Assembly (NCBI RefSeq): GCF_004099695.1
Contig: NZ_SCHL01000002.1
Coordinates: forward strand, 1-64,000
Length of the DNA: 64,000 bases
Direction of reading: 5' to 3'
Source: Methanosarcina sp. MSH10X1
GTDB taxonomy: Archaea > Halobacteriota > Methanosarcinia > Methanosarcinales > Methanosarcinaceae
This document shows positions 36,274-46,160 of this stretch, one piece after another (the first letter of the stretch is position 1; each line of letters opens with the position of its first letter). The notes beneath the pieces were generated by a model that saw only the letters and a program-made list of their open reading frames with translations, was not told where the DNA came from and did not search any database. A program made the position numbers and the translations under genes.

Positions 36274-37893
36274 TTACATGAATTCCGCTTTTACGGATGT
36301 GAAAATCGGGCCTCTCATATCAATTTTTTTCTTTTTGCCCGTGATATAGCGCTGGGCTATTGAGCCTATCCTCAGGTTAACTTCCGAAGGAACTTTGGCG
36401 ATTCGTACCCTGACTATATGTTCGTTTGCTCCTGACATTGCAGCCTCTTCGATTTCCCTTGCAGCCTGGGCTGCAAACGCTTCTATGAAACGGATTCCTG
36501 CTCTTGCAGAGTGGTTTTCAAAGGCTTTTTGCCATTTTTTGGTATTCGGAATTCCTAAGAGATCTCCCTGATAGGCTACAACCTCGTTGAAAGCAGCAGG
36601 TCCACAGAGCTTTGTATTCTCCTCGGGCTCGACTACGGAAACTTTTACCTTTCTGCCGCAGACTTCTCCCTCCCAGGCAGGGAATTCACATGGGCTGGGC
36701 TCTTCCCCATGCAATTCGCACTGGGAAACAATTGCAGTTGCAATTGCAAGCCCTTCCGGAGTTTCAGGTACCCTATCTACAAAAACCTGCTTTGCGAGTT
36801 CACTATCTGACATCTCCCATTCAGTATACTGCGGGATCTGCGGGTAGGTAAGAGCCCGGACGTCGGGAGCATCATGCAGGATCATTGCCAGCCTTTCCAC
36901 CCCAAGCCCCAGGTTCATGACAGGATACGGAATCTCATATTCTGCGAGGGCTGTTGGAGAATAAATTCCGAAAGTCGCAACCTCGATCCAGCCGTCCGAA
37001 TACTTTGAGTTAGAGCCCACAAGTTTCGGATGGAAAGCAAACACCTCGGTCTGAGTGTCAGGAATATAGTATTTACTGCGTTTTTCATCGGGTCTGAAAA
37101 GGAATTTTTCAAAACCAAACTGCGAGAGTAGACCTTCAGCGACGGCTTTTCCGTGGTCGACAGTCACCTCCTCATCCATTATCACGCAGGAAGCCGAATA
37201 ATAGGTCATGAGCCTTGAAGCATCCTCCTGCTGTTCTCGCCTGAAACAGCGGTCTATGGAGAAGAAGTGGAAAGGAGGCTCCTGCCTTTCAAGAAGGGCA
37301 CCGAGGGAAATAAACCAGCCACTGGTCATGTGGCTGCGGAGTGTCTTTGTACTTGCCTGGGGCACAAGTTCTTTAAACTCCGGGAAGACCCTGTCAATCA
37401 TATCTGCAACAAGGGCATCCGAAACTCCAAGCAACGCTGAAATCTCGGGCACAAGGTCATCTCCTTCAAGCTTTCCTTTTTTATACGAATGGAGAACCTG
37501 CCTGATTCTGTCTATCCCTTCATCGTCTATGTCCCCGAGAATCTCTTTTACCTGTGCGATGCGCTCATCAGAAATTCCAACATTCGGTCTTGGCAGGCCT
37601 GCAAGATAAAAACAGCGATCCAGAACTGCAAGAGCTTCGCTTCCGAACTGTTTGTGTACCTCTTTATCGTCCACAATCAGGGGGTTCATCATCTCTTCAA
37701 AACCCATTCTTAGATAGGCTTCTCTGAGTTTCTGGATGGTATCGTAAACGGGATGAGTTTTTCCATATCTCAGAGTAGTCCTGGGATAACGTTCGTTCAG
37801 GGTAGGGGTCCTGACCAGTTTTTTACCCTCGTTCCAGGTATGGTCGAAGTTCTCTCTTGCGTCCTTTTTTATTTTTTCAGGATCAAATTTCAT
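36274..37893 (-). CDS. sepS: O-phosphoseryl-tRNA(Cys) synthetase
   Basis: 539-residue class II aminoacyl-tRNA synthetase charging tRNA-Cys with O-phosphoserine, which SepCysS then converts to Cys; the route is used by methanogens. Motif 2 is FHFFSIDRCFRREQQEDAS, motif 3 NLGLGVERLAMILHDAP, with the TSGWFISLGALLERQ segment and PFHFF region typical of SepRS and not PheRS. C-terminal anticodon-binding part ends ITGKKKKIDMRGPIF. GAGGA precedes the ATG. First gene of a probable sepS-DUF169 operon. Confidence 0.95.
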   Translation of the reverse strand: MKFDPEKIKKDARENFDHTWNEGKKLVRTPTLNERYPRTTLRYGKTHPVYDTIQKLREAYLRMGFEEMMNPLIVDDKEVHKQFGSEALAVLDRCFYLAGLPRPNVGISDERIAQVKEILGDIDDEGIDRIRQVLHSYKKGKLEGDDLVPEISALLGVSDALVADMIDRVFPEFKELVPQASTKTLRSHMTSGWFISLGALLERQEPPFHFFSIDRCFRREQQEDASRLMTYYSASCVIMDEEVTVDHGKAVAEGLLSQFGFEKFLFRPDEKRSKYYIPDTQTEVFAFHPKLVGSNSKYSDGWIEVATFGIYSPTALAEYEIPYPVMNLGLGVERLAMILHDAPDVRALTYPQIPQYTEWEMSDSELAKQVFVDRVPETPEGLAIATAIVSQCELHGEEPSPCEFPAWEGEVCGRKVKVSVVEPEENTKLCGPAAFNEVVAYQGDLLGIPNTKKWQKAFENHSARAGIRFIEAFAAQAAREIEEAAMSGANEHIVRVRIAKVPSEVNLRIGSIAQRYITGKKKKIDMRGPIFTSVKAEFM

Positions 37894-38171
37894 GTATATC
37901 CTCTTGTAATAGATTATTGGAATTCTACGTCTTACTGGAGTTCGAAACTAATCTTACTTTAATTCTAAATCATTTAATTTCGCAATTCTGCCTTATAAAC
38001 TTTATACAGTTTAACTGCCAAACAGCTGGATTATTGTTAAAATAATAGGCGGTTTAATAGTTATCGGATAAGCTGTATATTAGTAGGTTGCAGTTTAAGC
38101 TTGATTGTAACTTCTATTATTCAAAAAACGCTGACCTGCTCATTGTTTAAACATTTTTCTATCTAACCTGT

Positions 38172-38804
38172 CTAAAGTCTGGATTCCAGATTCCTCATTG
38201 CAGTTTCAAGTCTCTTTTGGCCTATTGCATTAACAACATCGCCTCGCGTCTTTTCTATTATGGAGCGTGACACGTCGGTTTTTCTTCTCAATCCCCTGGT
38301 TATGGCATCAGGATAATCAAAGTCCATAAGCATTGCATGGATATTTTCCATAACACCTAAAAACACTTCGGCTTTTTCAAATGATTCTTTTCTTATGAGG
38401 TCCAGAACATGCCTTCTAAGCTCTCCTACAACGTCTCCGAGCCCATTAAGGTAAGCCGCGTATTCAACTCTCAAATCTTCCGGGGAGGGAACTTTTCCTT
38501 CTCCCTTCAGCAGGCTACTGAGGACTGAAACCTCTGAATATTCCTGCTGCGCATGTTCTACGAAACCTGCGTGATAAATGTCAGCATGCCCTTTGAAAAG
38601 AACTTCAAGTTTCTCAAGCGCTTTTCCAGCGGTTTTGATGCTTTTGTCTGCCTTCTCAAAGTCCTGCCCATGTAAGGCGAATGACGCTGTCCTGCACTCC
38701 CTTACAACTTCTCGGGAAACCTTCAATCCCTCTTCCCTTATACTGTCCTTAGCCTCAAAATTTTCCCTTATACGGGCTGAAACTTCTTCAAACACAGTTT
38801 TCAT
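38172..38804 (-). CDS. Archaeal translin family protein
   Basis: 210-residue all-helical protein of the translin/TRAX family (COG2178). Characteristic: SREVVRECRTASFALHGQDFEKA, YHAGFVEHAQQEYSE, NGLGDVVGELRRHVLD, MLMDFDYPDAITRGLRRKTDVSRSIIEKTRGDV. Archaeal members form octamers that bind single-stranded nucleic acids, some with TRAX-like RNase activity; activity is not inferable here. Monocistronic; upstream repeats of ATACTTTAT lie near 38868-38885. Confidence 0.85.
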   Translation of the reverse strand: MKTVFEEVSARIRENFEAKDSIREEGLKVSREVVRECRTASFALHGQDFEKADKSIKTAGKALEKLEVLFKGHADIYHAGFVEHAQQEYSEVSVLSSLLKGEGKVPSPEDLRVEYAAYLNGLGDVVGELRRHVLDLIRKESFEKAEVFLGVMENIHAMLMDFDYPDAITRGLRRKTDVSRSIIEKTRGDVVNAIGQKRLETAMRNLESRL

Positions 38805-39061
38805 ACCCCCTCTTATTCTTCTCAGCTTTTTATAAAGTATAGCTTTTCTGCCTAAAAGTAATATACTTTATATACTTTATATATTTTCAGAATACTCCGT
38901 TTCATTTAAGAAACTCTCTTTAAATATATTAGATCTATCTTTCCGCCTATCTATATTTTCCAATCCTGATACTTTTATATTCCTGAGCAAAATTCCTGAA
39001 TTAATCTACTATGGTTTAAGATTCAGGGCTTTAATTTGATCCAGGAAAATATATAAAAAAG

Positions 39062-39081
39062 AAGGAAAATAGTTTTTCCTT
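39062..39081 (-). terminator. Hairpin, probable UPF0147 terminator
   Basis: AAGGAAAA (39062-39069) pairs with TTTTCCTT (39074-39081) over a 4-nt loop, about 235 nt past the UPF0147 stop. The rest of 38805-39315 is AT-rich without a gene. Confidence 0.4.
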
Positions 39082-39315
39082 GTCGATATCCTCTAAACTC
39101 CAGAGAAAATCCCAAAACTGGCTCGTAATAGCCAGCAGAATAGAAAGATTGTTTCCTTTCGGGTCTTTTTTTAGAATTAGTTGGAGTCCGGGATTCTTTA
39201 GCAGGGTCGTCTCAAGAAACGCACCTGAGCTTGCTTATTTTTCTGGAGCCCATCCGTTCTCAGCCTGTGCTCCGGGTAAGTTTCGTTTTTATATTGTTTA
39301 ATCTATCTTTATGGG

Positions 39316-39588
39316 TCACTCGTCTACAGGAATAGTCTCAAGCTGGCTTGAAAGATTCCATATCAAAGTTCTTGTGTGCAGAGGAAGGTTCGGATCGTTG
39401 CTTATATCCTCAAGGATAGAGATGCTTGATGCAGCTCTAAGAAAGAGAGGTTCGGATTCGTTGTTCAGTATGTCCATAATTTCATTCACGGAACGCCTGA
39501 TATTTCTTGGAACTGAAGAGTCACTTGTTATACTTTCTAAGACCTGAAGACATTGTCTGATAACTTCTGCTGAATCATTTGATGACAC
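39316..39588 (-). CDS. UPF0147 family protein
   Basis: 90-residue helical protein, UPF0147 (archaea-specific). Conserved core: [66 protein letters not shown]. Function unknown. Start placed at GTG 39588 because AGGTGAT lies 4 nt upstream and the protein then starts [10 protein letters not shown]; a TTG at 39609 adds seven residues. A TATA-like TTTTATATACA lies upstream on the minus strand near 39655-39668. Confidence 0.85.
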   Translation of the reverse strand: MSSNDSAEVIRQCLQVLESITSDSSVPRNIRRSVNEIMDILNNESEPLFLRAASSISILEDISNDPNLPLHTRTLIWNLSSQLETIPVDE

Positions 39589-39848
39589 TCGAATCACCTT
39601 CGCAGTCAATTAGGATGTAAAAATTAGAGCTAATAGATTAGTCTAAGACAGGCTTTGTATATAAAATATTATCGGTGATTCTCAAGGTTACCTGCCTTAG
39701 AGTCTCCCCGTTATGGTTCAGGATTTATTGATCTTTTCGAGTTGCAGAGGGTTAAATTAGCCTCATACCGGTGAGCTACAGGAAAAATTTTATAAAATAA
39801 ATGAGAAGCAAATGCATTATAAGCTGTGAATAAAGGAAGGTCAGGTAT

Positions 39849-40484
39849 ATGGATTCTGAAAAAGATAGAAAAGTAAAGCGAATAGCACGTTTCCTTGAAC
39901 TAGGGGGCACAATGCTTGCCGAGCACTGTAAAGTCTGCGGTGCCCCAAAGTTTCGTTATCAGGGTACAGTAATTTGCCCTGTATGTGACGTTCAGGAAGA
40001 GGAAGAAGCACAGGAACCAGCCGCAGAAGTCCAGGCTCCTGAGCCCAGGCAGCATACAGAAAAAGACAGATTTTCTTTTGAGACCAAAAAAAGAGTCCAG
40101 ACACACAGGCAAAAACCACGCTTCGGGCTGAGGGCCTCAGAAGCTACCGATGAAGGAGAAAAAGCTGTCGAGCCGATAGAAGAGGAAATTTCCGGAAGAT
40201 TCCCCGAGAAAGAAGAAACTGGAAAGGCTGCCCCTGCAGCTTCTGAAGCCTCTGAAGCCCCTGCAATCCGGGCTGCCCTTGCAGGCAGAGTAGAAAGACC
40301 TGTGGCTGCATCGAAGGTATCCGGAATTCACGGAGAACGGAAAATACTGGAAGACCTTCTCTTTAAAAAGATGGTCAATATTGCAGATTCCCTTCAGGAT
40401 GAGATAGATCCCCGCAGTATTGCCGAAAATCTGGAATTAATTGAAAAAGGGCTCGGGCTTATAGAGCGGCTGAGGCAGTTATAA
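39849..40484 (+). CDS. Autoantigen p27-like zinc-binding protein
   Basis: 211 residues, Sjogren/scleroderma autoantigen p27 family. The N-terminal zinc ribbon CKVCGAPKFRYQGTVICPVC lies at about residues 28-47 within LELGGTMLAEHC. A long acidic, low-complexity middle (50-145) follows, then a helical C-terminal module (LLFKKMVNIADSLQDE, ENLELIEKGLGLIERLRQL). Archaeal homologues are uncharacterised; human p27 binds centromere-associated material. GGAAGGTCAGGT precedes the ATG. Confidence 0.8.
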   Translation: MDSEKDRKVKRIARFLELGGTMLAEHCKVCGAPKFRYQGTVICPVCDVQEEEEAQEPAAEVQAPEPRQHTEKDRFSFETKKRVQTHRQKPRFGLRASEATDEGEKAVEPIEEEISGRFPEKEETGKAAPAASEASEAPAIRAALAGRVERPVAASKVSGIHGERKILEDLLFKKMVNIADSLQDEIDPRSIAENLELIEKGLGLIERLRQL

Positions 40485-40563
40485 AGGTAGGGTAAACGGA
40501 AGATTAGGAGAATAAGGAAGAGAGACAGAAGGCAAGGATAAAGAACGAGAAAATCAAGAAAGA

Positions 40564-40690
40564 AAACAAAAGCAAGGATAAAAATTGAATAAATTAAGGA
40601 AGAAGACAAAAGCAAAGGATAAAAATAGAATAAATTAAAGAAAAGGACAAAAGCAAAGGATAAAAATAGAATAAATTAAAAAAGGGAAAG
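40564..40690. repeat. About 41-bp purine-rich tandem repeat
   Basis: Three copies of a 40-41-bp unit with core GACAAAAGCAAAGGATAAAA and ATAGAATAAATTAA in the spacer between the p27-like gene and the end of hef. Copies differ by single-base changes. The whole spacer (40485-40782) is almost pure purine on the plus strand. Confidence 0.8.
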
Positions 40691-40782
40691 GATAGGGAAT
40701 AGAAGAAAATATCGAAGGAAAGAAAAAGAAGAAGCCCGGAGAAATTTAGCTTTTTCTATTGACTCTCTAACTGATTTTCCAC

Positions 40783-43497
40783 TTACCCTCTATAGGGAGT
40801 TTCAAGGATCTCTCTGATCCTGGCTGCTTTTTTTGACCCTATCAGTTTAACCTTCTTGAGCTCTTTAATATCAGCCTTCATAAAAGCCTCTACCGAGCCG
40901 AAATGCAAAAGAAGATTTCTTGCGGCTTTCGGCCCTATGTCTGCGATCGCAGAGATCAGGTATTCCTGCTGCTCAGGAAGTGTACTGATTAACTTTTTCC
41001 CGTGAGGGTTGACCTCACGCTTATTGTCCGTCTGCTCACGCTTTGCAAGCATTTTTAAAATTGCAGCGGTCTCTTCTTCGTCTCTTGAGTAAAGGATGGA
41101 TACTCCAAAGTCAATAGCAATGGATATCAGGGAACCGTAGATGGCATTCGGGTTGATTCGCCTTGAAGTGAAAAGTTCCGTTCCTTCAATTATGAGAACA
41201 GGTTTCTCATAAACTCTCGTAAGATCGGACAACTGAGCAAAAAGATTGCGTTTTCCATCAATAAGAGAATTTACAAAGTCATCCGTGCGCTTTCTTTCCA
41301 CGGCAAGGCGGTCGCTTACAACGTAGTCTCCGATCTCAAGCGTTGCAAAAACAATTTCCATTCCAAGCTTATCAAGAACATTTGCAACTCCGCTTTTTGT
41401 TTCCCTATAGTCGATTACTATTTTCAGGGATTCAGCCCTGGGTTCTACCCCGGATTCTCCTGAGACTGGTTGAGGTGCAGATTCGGTTTTCTTTCCGAAA
41501 AGGGTTTCGAAATCTACAAGAGTCCTCTGTTTTTCTTTCAGGTTTTCTTCTCTTATTTTTCCCTGATTTTTTTGTTCTTTTCCTTTTCCGGTTCCGTCTT
41601 CACTTCCGTCTTCTTTCCTTTCTCCACTGCCGGCCCTGCAGTCCCAGTCTCTTAATTCTTCATTCATCCTGCCGCAATCGGAGTTTGCTGCCGTACTCCT
41701 GGTTACAGGTAAATCACTGCTGTCTGCAGTCCTATCCCTGCTGTCTACAGGCAAATCATCAATTTCCTGTAGTGGAGCTTGAGGCTTCTGCACTGAGTTC
41801 TCATTCTCCTGCATTAAATCTTCAATCTTCGACCTATTAGCTGTTTTACCTTGGCTTCCAGTTTCATCCCCCTCGTAATCTGAAATTAAAGTTTCAGATT
41901 CAAAATCCGAAAGTTTCAAACCTTGCTTTGAATTTTTAGGAATCAGCAGGGCTTCAAGCCCCTGCATGCTGTTTAACATCTTTTTTTCTTTGTTCTTGCT
42001 GCTCCAGTAATAGGCTTCATCACGCGTGCCCTTTGTTACGAGTACAATGACTCTGCCTTTATGCTGCCTGCCTGTCCTTCCCTTACGCTGGATGCTCCGA
42101 ATTTCCGAGGGAATGGGTTCGTAAAAGAGCACCAGGTCCGTTGAAGGAATATCAAGCCCTTCTTCAGCGACTGAGGTTGCTACAAGTACGTTGTATTCTC
42201 CTGCCCTGAACTTATCTAGGATTCCAACCTGCTGTTTTTGTGTAAGCCCTTTGTCCTTATGGCGCGAAGCCTGTCCCACAAACCGGGTAGGGACAATTTC
42301 CGGAACTCCGGATAGCGCATTTACTACTATCTCTGCCGTATCCCTGTAATTCGTAAAAACAATTACTCTGGAATCAGGGCTTCCTGTCAGCTGCTCGGAT
42401 ACGATTTTCCGCGCGAACTCGAGTTTAGGATGCTCGACTTCACACTCCTTTACCCGGTGAAGGGCTTTTCTCATAAAGAGATCGTCCATTAATCTTTTTG
42501 CAGCCTTGCTTGCATTATTTGAAGAGGCTTCTGCGTCCAGTTTTTCCAGGTATTTCCTGAGGGTTTCAAGCCCCTGGGTTTCAACCATTTCCACAGCATG
42601 GTTTACCTTCATCATTTCAGCAAGCACGGACAGGGCAGTAAAAACTGCAGGATCGCCTCCCATCCGAATCTCGCCCTGGAGCTTTTTCTGGAGAAGCAAA
42701 AGATCTTTTCTTGAAACATATTTACCGTTGCCTACCGAGAAACCCAGACCCCTTATGATTCCGAGCCGATCGTCAAAGATTTTTTCCAGATAGCCCCGGA
42801 TTTCAGCCATCTCGGCAGGGAGCTGGACCTGAAGCCATTCTATCTCTTTTTCCTGCACATAAGGGCGGACATCCCTATCTTTTTCAGTCTTTACCGAGAC
42901 TTTTTCAACATGTAAAGCCTGACAGACCTCGGAGATTTTCTCGTCCGAACTGCCAGGGCTTGCAGTAATTCCGAGTACATGAGGATTTTTTGCGCTCTCG
43001 AAGTACTTTTCCGCAATAAAAGTATAAGCGTAATTCCCGACTGCCCTGTGGGCTTCGTCAAAGGTTATGTGGCATACATTCTCAAGACTGATCCTTTTTG
43101 TAAGAAGGTCATTCTCAATCACCTGAGGAGTGGATACTATAAGTTTACCCTGCGCCCAGAGTTTTTCCCGTTCCGCAGGGGCAATACTGCCCGTAAAAGC
43201 CAGGACTTCTTCCTCGGGAAGCGCCATAACCCTTTTAAAAAAAAGTGCATGTTGTTCTACAAGCGGTTTTGTTGGGGAGAGAATCAGGGCTTTTCCCCCG
43301 AAACGCTGAAGCCTTGAGGCAATTACAAAAAGAGCTATAATAGTTTTCCCGAGTCCCGTAGGAAGCACTACAAGACTGGAGCCTTCGAGAGCCTTTCCTG
43401 CAAGATTCAACTGATAGAGCCTCTGCTCAACAGTATCGGATTTTATCAGCGGGTGCTTCATAAAAGCTGGCTTCTCAGGAAAAAAACTGTCGTTCAT
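40783..43497 (-). CDS. hef: Hef-type helicase-nuclease (XPF/FANCM family)
   Basis: 904-residue protein processing stalled forks and flaps. N-terminal superfamily-2 helicase: YQLNLAGKAL, Walker A PTGLGKT, DEAH in FDEAHRAVG, GITASPG, and motif VI QRKGRTGR (about residue 470). A variable linker (about 520-680) follows. The XPF nuclease has GDYVVSDRLAVERKRTDDFV (about 720-740), and a C-terminal double helix-hairpin-helix occupies about 845-900 (IADIGPKAARNLLLHFGS). All catalytic acids of ERKxxxD are present. Complete fusion as in other euryarchaea. Confidence 0.95.
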   Translation of the reverse strand: MNDSFFPEKPAFMKHPLIKSDTVEQRLYQLNLAGKALEGSSLVVLPTGLGKTIIALFVIASRLQRFGGKALILSPTKPLVEQHALFFKRVMALPEEEVLAFTGSIAPAEREKLWAQGKLIVSTPQVIENDLLTKRISLENVCHITFDEAHRAVGNYAYTFIAEKYFESAKNPHVLGITASPGSSDEKISEVCQALHVEKVSVKTEKDRDVRPYVQEKEIEWLQVQLPAEMAEIRGYLEKIFDDRLGIIRGLGFSVGNGKYVSRKDLLLLQKKLQGEIRMGGDPAVFTALSVLAEMMKVNHAVEMVETQGLETLRKYLEKLDAEASSNNASKAAKRLMDDLFMRKALHRVKECEVEHPKLEFARKIVSEQLTGSPDSRVIVFTNYRDTAEIVVNALSGVPEIVPTRFVGQASRHKDKGLTQKQQVGILDKFRAGEYNVLVATSVAEEGLDIPSTDLVLFYEPIPSEIRSIQRKGRTGRQHKGRVIVLVTKGTRDEAYYWSSKNKEKKMLNSMQGLEALLIPKNSKQGLKLSDFESETLISDYEGDETGSQGKTANRSKIEDLMQENENSVQKPQAPLQEIDDLPVDSRDRTADSSDLPVTRSTAANSDCGRMNEELRDWDCRAGSGERKEDGSEDGTGKGKEQKNQGKIREENLKEKQRTLVDFETLFGKKTESAPQPVSGESGVEPRAESLKIVIDYRETKSGVANVLDKLGMEIVFATLEIGDYVVSDRLAVERKRTDDFVNSLIDGKRNLFAQLSDLTRVYEKPVLIIEGTELFTSRRINPNAIYGSLISIAIDFGVSILYSRDEEETAAILKMLAKREQTDNKREVNPHGKKLISTLPEQQEYLISAIADIGPKAARNLLLHFGSVEAFMKADIKELKKVKLIGSKKAARIREILETPYRG

Positions 43498-43639
43498 TCT
43501 GTTTCAGGATCATTTATTTCGGATTAATTATATCAAGATTATCTGGTTTCAAAGTCTTAATTCTACTATAAAAATATAAAGAATTAAAATTTTGCTGCAG
43601 GTTTTAGCCCACAGCTAAGAATCTGTCAGTTTTTCGGTT

Positions 43640-45445
43640 TTAGAAGTTAAAGGGCTTGCCTGCGGATTCAAAAGCCCTGTTCCGGTAAATAAGTTCGTAG
43701 AGCACGTTTTCAAGCCCATTTATCGGAGCCCGGATCTGGCGCATGGAATCCCTGCCCCTGATAGTTACGGTTCCGTCTTCAAGGGTATCATAGTCTACAG
43801 TAACGCAGTAAGGCGTTCCGATTTCGTCGTTTCTCCTGTAACGGCGCCCGATAGTCCCCGAATCATCATAATTTGCAAGCAAGGTTTTTTCCCTGAGTTT
43901 TGCAATGATATCCTTTGCAGGATCTGCAAGCTCTTTACGGGTAAGGAGCGGAAGAACCGCAACCTGTACCGGGGCAACGGCGCTTGCGAAGTGCATAACA
44001 AGGCGGGCTTCCTCTTCTCCTTCGGTTTCACCCTCCTCCTTCCCGGCCTCTTCCGTGCCTTTAAGCCCTGACTCGGCAGCCTTCTGAGCTACGTTCTCCT
44101 CATCATAAGCGTGTTCCATGACGCCGTAGAAAATCCTGTCGATCCCATAAGAAGGTTCGATTACGTGAGGAATGACATTTTCTCCGCTGACCTTTACGAT
44201 TTCTTCTGCAAACTCCACAGCGTCCGAGCTGACTGTCAATTCTTCCCCGTCCACGGTAACTTTTATCTCCTCTTTTGAGAGTTCCTCTTCGGAGAGCTGT
44301 TTTAAGGCGTCTGCAACGGCTTTTGCCTTGCCCTTAAAAACAGGCCCGAGCTTGCCCATGTTCGGCTTTACAGCAAAGCGAGTCACCATTTTCGGCTCCT
44401 CATATTCTACATACACATAAAGTTCGGTCTTGCTCACTCTTGCATGGGCTTTAAGGTCGTAATCCGTCCTGTCGGCTATTCCTACAATCTCAACCCAGCC
44501 GAACCGGTCGGTCTCGATCTCGGCATCCCAGCAGTCGATTGCATAGTGTGCCATTTCGTCGGTCAGATGCTGCCTGAACCTGAGTTTTGCAGGATCAATC
44601 CCTACCTTTGTCAGGAACTCGTTGGTAAGTGCGATATTGTAGCCCAGGGTCTCGTGTGCAATAACTCCAGTCTCCACAGCTTCCCGAACCGTCATCCTGA
44701 AGGATTCTCCCTTTATCTGTCCCTTCTGGGAATAGAGTACAAGTTCTTTATCTGCAAAGCGCTCGAAGTTGGGATGTTTCTTGTTCCGCGGGTCAACGAA
44801 AATTTCACATTCTGCCTGCGTGAATTCCCTGAGCCTTATTACGCCCTGCCTCGGTGCAATCTCGTTCCTGTAGGACTTCCCGATCTGCACCGCCCCGAAA
44901 GGCAGCTTATCCCTGTAAAAGCGGGACAGCCTCTGGAAATCGACAAACATCCCCTGCGCCGTTTCCGGCCTGAGATACCCCTGCCGTCCTGTACCGGGCC
45001 CGATTGTCGTTTTAAACATCAGGTTAAATTCGTAAGCTTCCCCGAACTCGCCGCCGCACTCCGGGCAGCAGATTCCTTTCTCCCTTATAACCTTAGTAAG
45101 ATCCTCTGCACTCAGAGTTCCTGCCGCATCCGTTACATCTTCTACAAGGTGGTCAGCCCGGAACGCTTCTTTACAGTTCATGCACTCACATAGAGGATCG
45201 GAAAAGCCTCCTACGTGCCCGGACGCAACAAATACTTCCTCGATCCCGATTGTCGGGCACTCAATCTCCATAAACCCTTCCTGGATAACGTAAAACTCTC
45301 TCCAGGTCTGCTCTATCCGCCTCTTCAGCGTGCTTCCAAGAGGCCCATAATCATAAAATCCCCGGCTTCCGCCATACAGCTCAAAGGAGTTCCACAAAAA
45401 CCCCCGGCGTTTAGCCAGCTCGAATACTTTCTCGTATTTGTCCAT
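43640..45445 (-). CDS. glyS: Glycyl-tRNA synthetase
   Basis: 601-residue class II, archaeal/eukaryotic dimeric GlyRS. Start region FELAKRRGFLWNSFELYGG and YDYGPLG; motif 2 region SYRNEIAPRQGVIRLREF; motif 3 SYGIDRIFYGVMEHA; anticodon-binding C-terminus (VQVAVLPLLTRKEL). Cysteine pairs CECMNC and CCPECG near residues 88-130 look like a zinc-binding insert. An acidic low-complexity insertion (about 450-470) interrupts the C-terminal part. GAGGA lies 9 nt before the ATG. Confidence 0.95.
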   Translation of the reverse strand: MDKYEKVFELAKRRGFLWNSFELYGGSRGFYDYGPLGSTLKRRIEQTWREFYVIQEGFMEIECPTIGIEEVFVASGHVGGFSDPLCECMNCKEAFRADHLVEDVTDAAGTLSAEDLTKVIREKGICCPECGGEFGEAYEFNLMFKTTIGPGTGRQGYLRPETAQGMFVDFQRLSRFYRDKLPFGAVQIGKSYRNEIAPRQGVIRLREFTQAECEIFVDPRNKKHPNFERFADKELVLYSQKGQIKGESFRMTVREAVETGVIAHETLGYNIALTNEFLTKVGIDPAKLRFRQHLTDEMAHYAIDCWDAEIETDRFGWVEIVGIADRTDYDLKAHARVSKTELYVYVEYEEPKMVTRFAVKPNMGKLGPVFKGKAKAVADALKQLSEEELSKEEIKVTVDGEELTVSSDAVEFAEEIVKVSGENVIPHVIEPSYGIDRIFYGVMEHAYDEENVAQKAAESGLKGTEEAGKEEGETEGEEEARLVMHFASAVAPVQVAVLPLLTRKELADPAKDIIAKLREKTLLANYDDSGTIGRRYRRNDEIGTPYCVTVDYDTLEDGTVTIRGRDSMRQIRAPINGLENVLYELIYRNRAFESAGKPFNF

Positions 45446-45584
45446 TTTATATAATCCTCGTGAAATTGATTGGGGGATATCAGATAATTGTAAATTTTTG
45501 ATCTATAGGAAATACTAGATGGATAACGGTATCATTATATTAAATTTGCACTGCTCCGTGTAAGTTGCAGATTCCTGTAAACTA

Positions 45585-45656
45585 ATGGACGAAATTTGCA
45601 GGCGGATTGTTGAAAGGGTTGAATTTGGTCTTCTGGGGAGTCCGGTAGAAAAATAA
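45585..45656 (+). pseudogene. Possible remnant of a MNT-type gene N-terminus
   Basis: 23 codons reading MDEICRRIVERVEFGLLGSP then VEK and stop. The pattern (amphipathic helix, then a hydrophobic strand ending GLLGS) recalls the N-terminus of MNT nucleotidyltransferases (ILFGSxARG). It lies 220 nt before an intact MNT gene. Very short; tentative. Nothing else recognised in 45446-45875. Confidence 0.25.
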
Positions 45657-45875
45657 AAACGAAGTTGCAAAATCGACTGAAATTCACTTAGCTTTAAAAG
45701 ATGCCGTTGGAGTTTTCTTCGCTTTATCAGGGTCTTTGCGTTCCAGCCACGCCAGGCGCGGGACAAAACAGGTTTGAGACGACTACTAGTGCTGCCCTGT
45801 TTTTGATTTCTTAATCTTTTATACCCTATTCCGGTTTCAAGACAGATATTTAAAGATTGAAGCCGAGTATTTATT

Positions 45876-46160
45876 ATGGATACCATCTTGACTTTGAAGG
45901 AGCATGAAAAATTTATCCGTCACAAATTCGGGGTCAAAAGAATTGGAATATTTGGTTCTTTTGCGAGGGGAGAGGAAAAAGAAAGTAGCGATCTTGATGT
46001 GCTTGTGGTGTTCGAAGAGGGGCAGAAAACTTTTGATAATTACATGGACCTCAAATTTTACCTCGAAGATTTGTTTGGACGGGAAGTTGACCTTGTTACC
46101 GAAAAGGCACTCAAGCCACAATTAAAAGACATCATTATGAAGGATGTCGTTTATGCCTGA
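45876..46160 (+). CDS. mntA: MNT-domain nucleotidyltransferase antitoxin
   Basis: 94-residue minimal nucleotidyltransferase. The active-site motif GSFARGEEKESSDLDVLV has both metal-binding Asp residues; a third acid follows in REVDLV. In MntA/HepT systems the MNT protein AMPylates a Tyr of the HEPN toxin and so neutralises it. It overlaps the HEPN gene by 8 nt, the standard layout of the pair. A TATA-like TTTTATACCC lies near 45816-45825, giving a short leader. Confidence 0.85.
   Translation: MDTILTLKEHEKFIRHKFGVKRIGIFGSFARGEEKESSDLDVLVVFEEGQKTFDNYMDLKFYLEDLFGREVDLVTEKALKPQLKDIIMKDVVYA

Noticed and set aside
36274-37893. Phenylalanyl-tRNA synthetase alpha subunit
   Set aside because: Length, motif 2 (RCFRREQQEDAS) and the C-terminal domain match SepRS, the related phosphoserine enzyme, and no beta-subunit gene is nearby.
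40564-40690. Coding repeat in the p27-hef spacer
   Set aside because: No frame has a start with a ribosome-binding site, and the unit is not a multiple of three across copies.
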